A DNA stretch of 64,000 nucleotides from Eukaryota sp. TZLM1-RC (lineage: Eukaryota; Metamonada: BaSk clade), in NCBI GenBank assembly GCA_040285825.1, contig JAUPSS010000001.1, forward strand, positions 1,364,001 to 1,428,000, read 5' to 3'. Shown here in pieces: positions 1-11,456 of this stretch. Position 1 is the stretch's first letter; each line of letters opens with the position of its first letter. The notes under the pieces are model-generated. The model was not told the DNA's origin. It did not search any database and saw nothing but the letters and a program-made list of their open reading frames with translations. Position numbers and translations under genes: made by a program.

Positions 1-1
1 T

Positions 2-3000
2 CTAACCTTGAAAGAGTTCGAAGAGACATTCACCCTTAAGCCGCATGCTGATGGGATTGACTGTCCTCCAATGGAGATCAACTTTCACGATGAAAGTATT
101 CGAGTCAGACGACCCCCTCGTAGGTTAAACCCCGAGAAACAGAAAGTCGCCGAACAGATCTTCGATGAACTCGTCGAGTCTGGATTTGCTGTACCATCGA
201 ACCATGAGTTCAGCTCTCCAGTATGTCTTGTGGTATACCCTGATCATCGTAAGCCTCGTCTTACTGGTGATTACAGCGGCAAGGACGGAGTCAACGCCAA
301 CACTATTCCCGTTGAACCTAATCTCCCCAGAATATCCGATGTGCTAGTCTTCCTTTCAGAAGCCAATTTCATCGGTACCCTTGACCTCCCAAAGCCTTTT
401 GGCAACTAAAAATTGCAGAAAAGGACTGGGAGAAGACTGCCTTAAGCATCCCTGGCAAAAAGCATCATGTTTAAACGTGCTGCTTTCGGCCTCAAGAACG
501 TTCCTGCAGTTTTCCAGAACGTTATGGCAGACATCTTCTCCGGAGACGGTGTATTCATCTATATAGATGACATCATTATAGTAGGTAGAACTTTCAACGA
601 GTTCCTCGGACGTCTAAGACGTGTCCTCGAGAAGGCTCGAACCCGTAGAGTTAGCCTTGGACTGCCCAAGTGCCATTTTGTGTCCTCTAGACACCCAATA
701 AAGATCCTTGGTAGCAGATTCCAACACAAAACCAGGACCATTGATCCTACACGCACAGAGTCTTTACTGAATCTTCCCAGACCTAAGACTGTGAAAGACG
801 CCCGTAGCCTTATCGGCTCAGTCAACTTCATTAGGGAATGGCTTCCCAGGTAACCAAGCATGTTGCCCCGATCATCAAACTAACACACGGCAAACCACGT
901 CGCCTGCAGTGGAAAGACACTCACGACCACCATTTAGCCGAAATCAAACGCCTGATCGCGGAGCATATGCCTCTAAACTTACCTCCGGTGGATAACCAAG
1001 TACTAATTAGTTGCGATGCCTCTGATATAGCAGTTGGCGGCGTGATTTGGGAACAATTAGAACCCACTAAGGACCCTGGTACTTCCTTACTCAATAGGAA
1101 ATGTAGACCAATCAGCTTCTTCAGCAGATTGTTGACTAACTCCCAGCAGAACTGGCCCACGGTACAGAAAGAGCTTTACGCTATCCTTCTCATGCTTACC
1201 GAAAGTGGCTTCGAGAACTACCTCAAAGGAAGGCGCCTGATCATTTTCACAGATCACCAAAACCTTACTTACATGCTCACCGCTCCGAACAAAAACAGAA
1301 TAGTCAGAAGGTGGCTTCCCATCTTTTCTGAGTTCCTATTCGACATAGTTCATACAAAAGGGGAAGAGAACCATTGGGCAGACATGCTATCTAGGATAGT
1401 ACCGCCCCAAGACAATCATACCATCAACCATCTGGTACATTCTAATGACCAAGAGTTTCACCCTATCTACTACACAAATAGGATTGACGAAACTGAGTCA
1501 GAGAGATGCTTCGTTGAAGATCTCCATACATTTGAGAAGGTGCTCATCCTTCAAGACAGATGCTCCAATGACCTTCCACTCTTCGAGCCATGGCTCTGCA
1601 AGATCAGGTCCGAACAAAAGCGAGCCCTCGCTAACCAGGACACCTCATTTAACAACTGTACTTTGGATAGTCGTCTAGATCTTTATCTGACTCCAGAGCA
1701 CAAGATCGTGATTCCTCAATCACTGGTTAAGGATACGCTTAACCTTCTACATGGACTCCCGCAAGGTGGCCACCCCAGTAAGGCAGAAAGTCTCCTCAGA
1801 CTCAAGAACAGCGACTACTGGTGGCCTAACATGCTTTCAGACATGACCAAGCACGTCCAAGAATGCCCCTCCTGTCAGAAGACAGCAGCAGTCCCCAAAC
1901 TGCATGTCCCTACAACTGGTTCCTTGTGGGCTGACAGACCATTCGCAAGAGTTAACGTCGACGTCATTGGTCCTCTTCCTGAAGATCAAGACGGCCACAG
2001 ATACATTCTTGTATTTGTGGATAGCTTCACGAGGTTCACTATCATAGTCCCCCTCAAAGAACTCAACGCCAACCTTACCGCTGACGCTCTCATATGGAAG
2101 GTATGCGCGATATTCGGGATCCCGTTCATAGTTCATAGTGACAACGGTCCTGAGTTCTCTAAAGCTGTCTTCGACGCTCTATGTGAGTTTTTGGGCATAG
2201 AGGTCTCAAAGTCCGTCCCTCACTTCTCTCAGTCCAACGGTTTAGTCGAACGCCGTCACCGTGACATTTTGCAGAATTTGAGGAAGCTGCTCGTAGATTT
2301 TAACGCCTACGACGCATGGTCAGAGTACATACCCTATGTACAATTGTTAATCAACTCATCCAAGAGTTCGATTACAGGTTACTCACCATACGAGCTCATG
2401 TTTGGTTCAGATTTTAGCCCAAGAGCTGACCCCGGCAAAAATCATAGAGACCCTCGAAAGCTCAACGTCTGAATCAACCTACATCAACAACATTCAATCC
2501 AAATTTGCCAGATTGAAGAAGAAACAGGAGGAAGCAGAGCTCCGTCAAGCTTCCAAGGCTCCTCCTCGTGATTCCCAAATCGAAGCCAACCCTTTCTCTC
2601 CTGGCCAATTGGTAAAACGAGCTTCGTCTTCCACTGCTAAGTTACATGGTAACTACAAAGGACCATTCTTAGTTATCGACACACCCTCTACCTCCACAGC
2701 TGACATCAAGAACCTGTGTACTGGTATGGTTGTTAAAGCCAGTGTGAAGCACCTCCAACCTTGGCATTCCAGTTTACCAGTAGATGATGAATTTCACTCC
2801 TGGGTTGCTGCTGGCGATGCAGAAGAGCACGTGATCCAGAAAGTCCTCAGTCAGGATGGTGATTACTGTCAAGTCCAATGGCCTGGCAATCATATTACCA
2901 CTGAGCTGGTTTCGACTGTTCAAAACACCTCTGCCTATAAAGAATTCTCCAAGTCTGTTTCTAATACTCGCTCTCGTCCTTCACGCCGTAAACGTCGTTC

Positions 3001-3085
3001 TGTTAATATTAACAATAATGTTAATCCAACTCCTATCAGGCCTCGACGCTCGAAAAGAAGAAAGGGCAGTGTTAGCCTTGGATAA
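2..3085 (+). pseudogene. Gypsy pol copy 1, 5' end cut by the window, frameshifted
   Basis: This polyprotein carries out reverse transcription and integration. In order it shows: the start of the reverse transcriptase (LTGDYSGKDGVNA near 260-300), the catalytic YIDD box (about 561-572), RNase H (ISCDASDIAVGGV near 1006-1040, FTDHQNL near 1245), the integrase HHCC zinc finger (HGLPQGGH ... CPSCQK, about 1750-1880), the integrase DDE core (VDVIGP, HSDNGPEF, GLVERRHRD) and a chromodomain-like tail (about 2820-2935) followed by a basic end. The frame is broken near 389, 456, 847 and 2440. All but the 847 break are repaired in the sister copy by one homopolymer base. The frame ends a few codons inside the LTR (stop at 3083). 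Confidence 0.85.
3052..3069 (+). promoter_or_regulatory. Polypurine tract of gypsy copy 1
   Basis: The purine-rich run gaaaagaagaaagggcag lies immediately before the LTR, as expected for the plus-strand primer of an LTR retrotransposon. The same run precedes the second LTR at 6644-6661. It overlaps the end of the pol frame. Confidence 0.7.
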
Positions 3086-3208
3086 TATTTATAATAGTTT
3101 ATTTATAGTTTATTAATGGTTATTGTATCATTGCGCCCATGCGCTTAAGTTTAGGGAAATCCTTATTTCCCTGTAATAAATTACATTTAAGGTATACTCA
3201 ATGTCTAA
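3070..3208 (+). repeat. Middle LTR, shared by both gypsy copies, 3' end missing
   Basis: It begins TGTTAGCC and matches the LTRs at 6662-6816 and 39064-39218, but it stops at the string aatgtctaa. The last 16 or so bases seen in the other two copies (through gatcatca) are absent, and the sequence passes directly into the protease-coding region. The deletion that removed the LTR end also removed the primer-binding site and gag. All copies share a small GCGCCCATGCGC inverted repeat. Confidence 0.85.
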
Positions 3209-6200
3209 AGACTAACCATTGCATAAACTTTAAGTCTGCAAACAACATCATGTCGAAGTCTTTAGGATCAGCAGAAGGCACACTGAGCTTCAGACTCGGT
3301 AGTGTAACCCAATTAGTTCATGTGAAACATAGCTTGGCCATCATTCCTGGCAACAATATGTTACTAATTGGTAGAGACCTGCTGCATCACCTAGGCTTAT
3401 TGAACGATGAAGGCCTCTTCATCAAGATGGATGAGGAACATCGTACATTACTTCTGCCTGAGGCTGAATTCGACCATCGAATCTCCCAAGTCTCAGATGT
3501 CGTCAACGTCCCCAGACGTTGGTTGGAGCACATACAGTCTTCTGGTTGTACTATTAACCTCGACTGTGACAACGACAAGAAGACCTTACTTCTAACCTTG
3601 AAAGAGTTCGAAGAGACATTCACCCTTAAGCCGCATGCTGATGGGATTGACTGTCCTCCAATGGAGATCAACTTTCACGATGAAAGTATTCGAGTCAGAC
3701 GACCCCCTCGTAGGTTAAACCCCGAGAAACAGAAAGTCGCCGAACAGATCTTCGATGAACTCGTCGAGTCTGGATTTGCTGTACCATCGAACCATGAGTT
3801 CAGCTCTCCAGTATGTCTTGTGGTATACCCTGATCATCGTAAGCCTCGTCTTACTGGTGATTACAGCGGCAAGGACGGAGTCAACGCCAACACTATTCCC
3901 GTTGAACCTAATCTCCCCAGAATATCCGATGTGCTAGTCTTCCTTTCAGAAGCCAATTTCATCGGTACCCTTGACCTCCCCAAAGCCTTTTGGCAACTAA
4001 AAATTGCAGAAAAGGACTGGGAGAAGACTGCCTTAAGCATCCCTGGCAAAAGCATCATGTTTAAACGTGCTGCTTTTCGGCCTCAAGAACGTTCCTGCAG
4101 TTTTCCAGAACGTTATGGCAGACATCTTCTCCGGAGACGGTGTATTCATCTATATAGATGACATCATTATAGTAGGTAGAACTTTCAACGAGTTCCTCGG
4201 ACGTCTAAGACGTGTCCTCGAGAAGGCTCGAACCCGTAGAGTTAGCCTTGGACTGCCCAAGTGCCATTTTTGTGTCCTCTAGACACCCAATAAAGATCCT
4301 TGGTAGCAGATTCCAACACAAAACCAGGACCATTGATCCTACACGCACAGAGTCTTTACTGAATCTTCCCAGACCTAAGACTGTGAAAGACGCCCGTAGC
4401 CTTATCGGCTCAGTCAACTTCATTAGGGAATGGCTTCCCAGGTAACCAAGCATGTTGCCCCGATCATCAAACTAACACACGGCAAACCACGTCGCCTGCA
4501 GTGGAAAGACACTCACGACCACCATTTAGCCGAAATCAAACGCCTGATCGCGGAGCATATGCCTCTAAACTTACCTCCGGTGGATAACCAAGTACTAATT
4601 AGTTGCGATGCCTCTGATATAGCAGTTGGCGGCGTGATTTGGGAACAATTAGAACCCACTAAGGACCCTGGTACTTCCTTACTCAATAGGAAATGTAGAC
4701 CAATCAGCTTCTTCAGCAGATTGTTGACTAACTCCCAGCAGAACTGGCCCACGGTACAGAAAGAGCTTTACGCTATCCTTCTCATGCTTACCGAAAGTGG
4801 CTTCGAGAACTACCTCAAAGGAAGGCGCCTGATCATTTTCACAGATCACCAAAACCTTACTTACATGCTCACCGCTCCGAACAAAAACAGAATAGTCAGA
4901 AGGTGGCTTCCCATCTTTTCTGAGTTCCTATTCGACATAGTTCATACAAAAGGGGAAGAGAACCATTGGGCAGACATGCTATCTAGGATAGTACCGCCCC
5001 AAGACAATCATACCATCAACCATCTGGTACATTCTAATGACCAAGAGTTTCACCCTATCTACTACACAAATAGGATTGACGAAACTGAGTCAGAGAGACG
5101 CTTCGTTGAAGATCTCCATACATTTGAGAAGGTGCTCATCCTTCAAGACAGATGCTCCAATGACCTTCCACTCTTCGAGCCATGGCTCTGCAAGATCAGG
5201 TCCGAACAAAAGCGAGCCCTCGCTAACCAGGACACCTCATTTAACAACTGTACTTTGGATAGTCGTCTAGATCTTTATCTGACTCCAGAGCACAAGATCG
5301 TGATTCCTCAATCACTGGTTAAGGATACGCTTAACCTTCTACATGGACTCCCGCAAGGTGGCCACCCCAGTAAGGCAGAAAGTCTCCTCAGACTCAAGAA
5401 CAGCGACTACTGGTGGCCTAACATGCTTTCAGACATGACCAAGCACGTCCAAGAATGCCCCTCCTGTCAGAAGACAGCAGCAGTCCCCAAACTGCATGTC
5501 CCTACAACTGGTTCCTTGTGGGCTGACAGACCATTCGCAAGAGTTAACGTCGACGTCATTGGTCCTCTTCCTGAAGATCAAGACGGCCACAGATACATTC
5601 TTGTATTTGTGGATAGCTTCACGAGGTTCACTATCATAGTCCCCCTCAAAGAACTCAACGCCAACCTTACCGCTGACGCTCTCATATGGAAGGTATGCGC
5701 GATATTCGGGATCCCGTTCATAGTTCATAGTGACAACGGTCCTGAGTTCTCTAAAGCTGTCTTCGACGCTCTATGTGAGTTTTTGGGCATAGAGGTCTCA
5801 AAGTCCGTCCCTCACTTCTCTCAGTCCAACGGTTTAGTCGAACGCCGTCACCGTGACATTTTTGCAGAATTTGAGGAAGCTGCTCGTAGATTTTAACGCC
5901 TACGACGCATGGTCAGAGTACATACCCTATGTACAATTGTTAATCAACTCATCCAAGAGTTCGATTACAGGTTACTCACCATACGAGCTCATGTTTGGTT
6001 CAGATTTTAGCCCAAGAGCTGACCCCGGCAAAATCATAGAGACCCTCGAAAGCTCAACGTCTGAATCAACCTACATCAACAACATTCAATCCAAATTTGC
6101 CAGATTGAAGAAGAAACAGGAGGAAGCAGAGCTCCGTCAAGCTTCCAAGGCTCCTCCTCGTGATTCCCAAATCGAAGCCAACCCTTTCTCTCCTGGCCAA

Positions 6201-6677
6201 TTGGTAAAACGAGCTTCGTCTTCCACTGCTAAGTTACATGGTAACTACAAAGGACCATTCTTAGTTATCGACACACCCTCTACCTCCACAGCTGACATCA
6301 AGAACCTGTGTACTGGTATGGTTGTTAAAGCCAGTGTGAAGCACCTCCAACCTTGGCATTCCAGTTTACCAGTAGATGATGAATTTCACTCCTGGGTTGC
6401 TGCTGGCGATGCAGAAGAGCACGTGATCCAGAAAGTCCTCAGTCAGGATGGTGATTACTGTCAAGTCCAATGGCCTGGCAATCATATTACCACTGAGCTG
6501 GTTTCGACTGTTCAAAACACCTCTGCCTATAAAGAATTCTCCAAGTCTGTTTCTAATACTCGCTCTCGTCCTTCACGCCGTAAACGTCGTTCTGTTAATA
6601 TTAACAATAATGTTAATCCAACTCCTATCAGGCCTCGACGCTCGAAAAGAAGAAAGGGCAGTGTTAGCCTTGGATAA
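3209..6677 (+). pseudogene. Gypsy pol copy 2 lacking gag, frameshifted
   Basis: This copy starts inside the aspartic protease region: the part matching SKSLGSA and the downstream IPG..LLIG motif are present, but the catalytic Asp-Ser segment is lost. It continues through reverse transcriptase (YIDD near 4153), RNase H (ISCDASD near 4600), integrase (HHCC near 5340-5470; DDE motifs near 5545, 5730 and 5840), and the chromodomain-like and basic tail. The frame breaks near 4073, 4268, 4439 and 5860. Except for 4439, each break is a one-base homopolymer change absent from copy 1. The break at 4439 (copy 1: 847) is common to both, so it is either a real mutation or a systematic error. As it stands the copy cannot make Gag. 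Confidence 0.85.
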
Positions 6678-6816
6678 TATTTATAATAGTTTATTTATAG
6701 TTTATTAATGGTTATTGTATCATTGCGCCCATGCGCTTAAGTTTAGGGAAATCCTTATTTCCCTGTAATAAATTACATTTAAGGTATACTCAATGTCTAA
6801 CCCCCACAGATCATCA
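6662..6816 (+). repeat. 3' LTR of gypsy copy 2 (155 bp)
   Basis: It begins TGTTAG and ends GATCATCA, the same ends and the same 155-bp length as the solo LTR at 39064-39218. The downstream flank begins TATA; the matching left flank would lie before the window. Confidence 0.85.
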
Positions 6817-7260
6817 TATATTGGAATCAAACTTTGATAATTTTCCTTATATGTTTGCAGGGTCCGATCTTGGACTAATCGAAGATCCGAACATTAGTTC
6901 GTAAGGTGTAAAACCTGTCTTTCTGCTTTTAGTGGAATTTATTAATAGTTGGGATATGGGTACATAAGTAGACCAATTTCCATAATCATTAAAATCTATT
7001 AATAATTTCCTCAAGCATTGTAGAACGTCTCTATGTTTTCGCTCTACGAGTCCATTACTTTCAGAGTAGTGGGGTATTGAGTTACTCATCTCAATAGCTA
7101 ATCTATTACACACTATCTTAAAAGTCTCATTGGCGAACTCGGGACCATTATCACTATGAATTAACATAGGTATGCCAAAAATTGCGCAAACGTTCCAAAT
7201 CAGAGCGTCTGCGGTCTCTAAGGCATTGAGTTCCTTCAGAGGGACTAAAATTGAATATCC
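6817..7260 (-). pseudogene. Integrase C-terminal part of the second gypsy element
   Basis: The integrase core continues here in another frame. HSDNGPEF and GLVERKHRD supply the second Asp and the Glu of the DDE triad, followed by the conserved TGFTPYELMFG segment. The shift from the main gag-pol frame lies at a run of six T (minus strand, near 7265): removing one base restores a continuous integrase. A second break follows the ISPRSDP motif near 6850, and the element then ends at the LTR of the neighbouring copy, so any chromodomain tail is lost. A sequencing error in the T run is a reasonable alternative to a real mutation. Confidence 0.8.
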
Positions 7261-10200
7261 AGTAAAAAAGAATCTACAAATACTAATAAGTATTTATTAC
7301 CATCACTATCAGTATTCAGAGGTCCAATTGTGTCAACATTTAGTCTGGCAAAAGGACGATCTGCCCAAAGGGAACCTGTGGAGGGTGTTTTTGTTCTTTT
7401 AACTGGTGCCGTTTTTTGACAAGTTGGGCATCTTTTGATGTGGTTTATGAGGTCCTTTCTCATATTAGGCCAGAAAAAGTCGCTTTTGGACAGTTTATGT
7501 AGACTGTCGTTTTTGCTGGGGTGGCCTGATTGAACCAATCCATGAATTAATAATAGTGCCTGTTTTCTGAGGCTTTTTGGAATTAAAATTTTATTTTTAT
7601 TGTTTTTCCAAATTTGAGTATTTTCATCTAAAATTGCATTCTCAAATAGAGGGTCATTATTATTTTTGGCTATTTGTTGTTCAGATCTTATTTTAGAGAA
7701 CCAAGAAGAAAAAATAGGTAAGTCTTGGTGTCTACTTAGGGATGAAATTGATGGGATGTCTTCGAAGTCCGAATTAGAATCATCGTCTATAGGAGGTATC
7801 TCGTAATTCGAAAGTAAAGTATCAGGTATATTTATACTACATATAGAAGGAGTTTCCTCATCTTGATCTAAATCAATATTCCTCGATAGCATATCTGCCC
7901 AGTGGTTATCTTCACCTGGTTCAAGGACTATATCAAAGTCGAATTCAGATAGTATCGGCAGCCATCTCTTTACAATTCTATTTTTCTCTGGGGCTGTGGC
8001 CAGGAATGCAATATTTTTGTGATCGGTGAAAATTGTTAGATGTCTAGTCAAAAGGTAGCTTTCTAAACAACTTTCAGTTAAAATCAGAAGAATTGCATAT
8101 AATTCTTTCTGTAAAGTGGACCATTTCCTTTGTGTTTCTGTAAGTAATCTACTATAGAACGATAAAGGTTTCACTTTTCTTTTATTCAGCGGGGTTCCTG
8201 CAGGGGAGTATGGTTCAATTTCTTGCCAAATAACGCCTCCAACTGCTACATCTGATGCGTCGGTACTTATTAGTACGCGCTTGCCCGGAGCTGGTAATTC
8301 AAGGGGCATGTGATTAATTATTAAATCTTTTATTTGTTTAAGATAATCGTCATGCTCGTTGGTCCATTTTATTACTCTAGGTTTTCCTTTAATTAACTCA
8401 TTAATTGGAGCTATTAATTCGGAAATACCTGGAAGCCAATCTCTTATATAATTGATGGATCCTACCAATGAGCGAACTTCTTTCACTGATTTTGGTCTAG
8501 GGATTCTCATCAAGGCTTCGATTTTTTTCTTACTAATAAATCTGGTTTTATCCTGGAAGGTGCTTCCTAAAATATCAATAGGGTGTTTGGATGTTACGAA
8601 TTTACATTTACGTAAACCTATATTTACACGTCTATTTCTGGCGCATTGGAGGACTCTTTGTAATCTCTTATAGAATTCATCGAAAGTCGTTCCAACTATT
8701 ATAATATCATCAATATATATGAAAACGCCATCAATTTGGAATATTTCCATCATTACATTTTGAAATACTGCTGGGGTGTTTTTTAATCCGAAGCAAGCTC
8801 TTTTAAACATAATTGACCTTCCAGGAATTGAGATTGATGTTTTCTCAATGTCCTTCTCAGCTACATTCATTTGCCAGAAAGCTTTTGGTAAATCAAGCGT
8901 GGCTATGTAATCTGCTCTACTTAAAAATTCTAAAATATCACTAATCCTAGGTAGATTAGGTTCTACTGAAATCGTGTGGGCATTGACTCCATCTTTACCG
9001 CTAAAGTCTCCCGTTAACCTGGGTTTCTTGCCGTCAGGATATATAACTAAGACAATAGGAGAGCTGAATTTATAATTAGATTCAACTGCATAGCCCATTT
9101 CAATCAGTTCATCAAATATTTTGTTTGCTATTTCCAATTTGCTGGGATTTAATCGTCTAGCAGGTTTATGTACTATAGCATTCTCGTCTCTAAAGGGGAT
9201 TGTTAGAGGTTTACAATCGATTCCTTTTCTGTTTGGAGTTTCACTAAAAACATCGCTGAAAATTCTTAGTAGACTCGTTAAATTTAATTTATTATTATCA
9301 TCATCTAATTTTATCTCACAACCAGATCTAGTTAACTGCTCCTCAAAATCGGAAGGACTCGATGATTGGTTATCTAAGGTCCCAATCGAATGTTGAGCGA
9401 TTCTTGAGTCGAATTCAGATTCTACATTTAACAAAGTGCGGTGTTCTTTGTCTAATCTAATGAAAAGACCATCATCCGTCTGAAGCCCAAGTGTTTTTAA
9501 CATGTCTACCCCTATTAATAATTTGTTCGAACCCGGGATTATGGGAAGAGTATGTCTATAATGTACCTGGTGCGCAATGCTTCCTACGTTGAACGACAGA
9601 ATACCATTTGCACTCCCTAGCGATTTACTTGATACGTTATTGGCTGGTAAGAACTCAATTGTATCATCTCTATTAATTGACATATTGCATTTGTTAGCCA
9701 AATCTTCTGTTATAACCGAACAAAACGCTGCCGAATCAATAGTTGCAAACATCTTTATATTATTTATTAAAATCTCCAATCTTAGAAATGGAGAACGCTG
9801 GGATCTGATGTGGTTCTCACTAACCGTAGAATTTATACCAAAAATACTGTTGATATCAGAGCTGGGTTTGTGGAATTGTAGAGGATTTAGTAAGAATTGT
9901 TGAGCTGTTGGGGAGTTGTTGACTGGGTTTCCGAAATCGGCAATTGATTGATTATGATTGATTGCGTTGATTTGTTTCCGATTGGGAAAGTTTCCAGTGT
10001 TTCTGACCCTGTTGCTGAAACGGTCAATCCGTCTGTGAGAGGTCATGCTCGAACTAGCTGACACGTTCTCAGAAGGGGATGATGTTGATGATGTATCCTC
10101 TTGTGTGTTTATGTAATAAATAGGTCTATATTGACCTCTGCCTTTATGTCCTCTAAAATGGCCACCTCGGCCCCTACCTCTAAACCTAGAAATACGTCTA

Positions 10201-11450
10201 CCACGGCCACCTCGGCCTCTAACTACGCTGCCACTTCTCGCAGGCTGATCAGCCTCGCCGATCTTGAACCTCAATTCTTTTGGTACCTTGCTCCTGGTAC
10301 AACGGGGGTCTTTGCATTCGAAAACCGTGTGACCGATAGGATTATTTCCTTCGGTGACGTTACAGAATGTACAGAACTTAGATCCCTCTCGTTCATGTCT
10401 TTCTGGGACATATTTGTTTTGGGGAGTTCCTTTGGATCCGCCTCCCGAGCGACGTTTAGTACCTGGACCAGATGGGGTTGCTCCTCTAGAGAACGTTCTC
10501 ATGGTCGAAAGGCCTAATGGGATGTCTTCTTCTCTTTCAGCTTGTTTTCTCAAAAGTTCCATAGTGTGCCTATTTCCTGTTGTTTGGCACCAAGCTAAAA
10601 AGTGTCTCCTGGTGGTCGAAATCAGGTCTAACAAAGTTGTACCTGTTGAAGGGTCCCATAGATCTTCTCTTGTCCAATGGCTTGCTAGCTCCTTGGTAAT
10701 GGCAAAATTATCTATACCCAAGAGAAAATATTCTGCAATAAGGGCGGGTGAGAGGGTTATTAAACCGCTGCTTCCCCTAATTGATGCAGATATGGAGTGA
10801 TCAACCATATAAGTGGTCATCCTCAGGACGTCTCCAAAATCTTCGACGAACCTACCAAATTCGTTGTCCGCATCTACTTTGTTGTGGATGTTTCTCCAAT
10901 TTATACATGGTTTTGCTAGGGCAGAGCAAGCCTCGTGATATGAGGTAAATTGTGTCCTGCGTAGCAGAAAAACCATTAGGTCGGCGTCTGAGAAGTCCGG
11001 TCTTAGAAGTCCTTGGCCTTGCCATCTAGAGATGAGATGGGGGTCGACCATGCTTGATAAGCCGGATGGACAAGTACTAATCATCATACTTCTGAATAAG
11101 TCATAATGATGGATAGGAGGTCCCAAACGTTTCGTCAGTTCTGGGTCGATCCTTAAGAGTGGCTGTTTCATGTCCCTGTCTATTTCTTCTCTGATGTGAG
11201 ATGGGAGTGATGATAACAACTCAGGGGTAATCTGGGTCTTTCCTTCACCAAATATTTGGGTTGCTATCAACATAGCACGAGACCAATCAGATTGACCAGG
11301 GGCTTGAAAGCTTCGATTGGCTATCTTGCGTCCGTATTTGTCCCATGTTTGGAATTTGAGGAGGAAGGAGACGAGAGACATCTTGTTGAGAGGGTCTTTC
11401 TCAGATAGGTGAGGGGCTTTATATTCAGCTGACCTAGGCTGAGAGTCCAC
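7245..11450 (-). CDS. Gag-Pol polyprotein of the second gypsy element (1401 codons)
   Basis: One long frame holds a capsid-like Gag region (about residues 1-340), a zinc-knuckle-like motif (CTFC...GHTVFEC, about 360-380) followed by an Arg/Gly-rich stretch, an aspartic protease with TIDSAA in place of the usual DTGA/DSGA (about 570), reverse transcriptase with YIDDIII (about 912), RNase H (ISTDASD, about 1060), the integrase zinc finger (HGLVQSGH...CPTCQK, about 1300-1340) and the first catalytic Asp (LNVDTIGP). The first ATG is codon 24; the frame is open back to a TAG that separates it from ORF1. It could therefore start at that ATG or be made by readthrough. The frame ends early by a shift inside integrase. 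Confidence 0.9.
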   Translation of the reverse strand: MDSQPRSAEYKAPHLSEKDPLNKMSLVSFLLKFQTWDKYGRKIANRSFQAPGQSDWSRAMLIATQIFGEGKTQITPELLSSLPSHIREEIDRDMKQPLLRIDPELTKRLGPPIHHYDLFRSMMISTCPSGLSSMVDPHLISRWQGQGLLRPDFSDADLMVFLLRRTQFTSYHEACSALAKPCINWRNIHNKVDADNEFGRFVEDFGDVLRMTTYMVDHSISASIRGSSGLITLSPALIAEYFLLGIDNFAITKELASHWTREDLWDPSTGTTLLDLISTTRRHFLAWCQTTGNRHTMELLRKQAEREEDIPLGLSTMRTFSRGATPSGPGTKRRSGGGSKGTPQNKYVPERHEREGSKFCTFCNVTEGNNPIGHTVFECKDPRCTRSKVPKELRFKIGEADQPARSGSVVRGRGGRGRRISRFRGRGRGGHFRGHKGRGQYRPIYYINTQEDTSSTSSPSENVSASSSMTSHRRIDRFSNRVRNTGNFPNRKQINAINHNQSIADFGNPVNNSPTAQQFLLNPLQFHKPSSDINSIFGINSTVSENHIRSQRSPFLRLEILINNIKMFATIDSAAFCSVITEDLANKCNMSINRDDTIEFLPANNVSSKSLGSANGILSFNVGSIAHQVHYRHTLPIIPGSNKLLIGVDMLKTLGLQTDDGLFIRLDKEHRTLLNVESEFDSRIAQHSIGTLDNQSSSPSDFEEQLTRSGCEIKLDDDNNKLNLTSLLRIFSDVFSETPNRKGIDCKPLTIPFRDENAIVHKPARRLNPSKLEIANKIFDELIEMGYAVESNYKFSSPIVLVIYPDGKKPRLTGDFSGKDGVNAHTISVEPNLPRISDILEFLSRADYIATLDLPKAFWQMNVAEKDIEKTSISIPGRSIMFKRACFGLKNTPAVFQNVMMEIFQIDGVFIYIDDIIIVGTTFDEFYKRLQRVLQCARNRRVNIGLRKCKFVTSKHPIDILGSTFQDKTRFISKKKIEALMRIPRPKSVKEVRSLVGSINYIRDWLPGISELIAPINELIKGKPRVIKWTNEHDDYLKQIKDLIINHMPLELPAPGKRVLISTDASDVAVGGVIWQEIEPYSPAGTPLNKRKVKPLSFYSRLLTETQRKWSTLQKELYAILLILTESCLESYLLTRHLTIFTDHKNIAFLATAPEKNRIVKRWLPILSEFDFDIVLEPGEDNHWADMLSRNIDLDQDEETPSICSINIPDTLLSNYEIPPIDDDSNSDFEDIPSISSLSRHQDLPIFSSWFSKIRSEQQIAKNNNDPLFENAILDENTQIWKNNKNKILIPKSLRKQALLLIHGLVQSGHPSKNDSLHKLSKSDFFWPNMRKDLINHIKRCPTCQKTAPVKRTKTPSTGSLWADRPFARLNVDTIGPLNTDSDGNKYLLVFVDSFLLDIQF

Positions 11451-11456
11451 ATGTCT

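Larger units (their letters stand above)
1..6816 (+). mobile_element. Tandem pair of Ty3/gypsy LTR retrotransposon copies
   Basis: Bases 1-3069 and 3591-6661 are the same sequence at an offset of 3590-3592 bp. I found one substitution (T at 1507, C at 5099); the other differences are single-base length changes in homopolymers. The order is [window edge] - pol - LTR (3070-3208) - pol - LTR (6662-6816), so the copies share the middle LTR. The second copy runs from its LTR straight into the protease region and lacks gag; whether the first does too cannot be seen. A tandem layout with a shared LTR fits unequal recombination between LTRs of neighbouring copies. The pair ends against an unrelated gypsy element on the other strand, into whose 3' region it appears to have inserted. 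The family is at about 45% GC, richer than the surrounding DNA. Confidence 0.9.
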
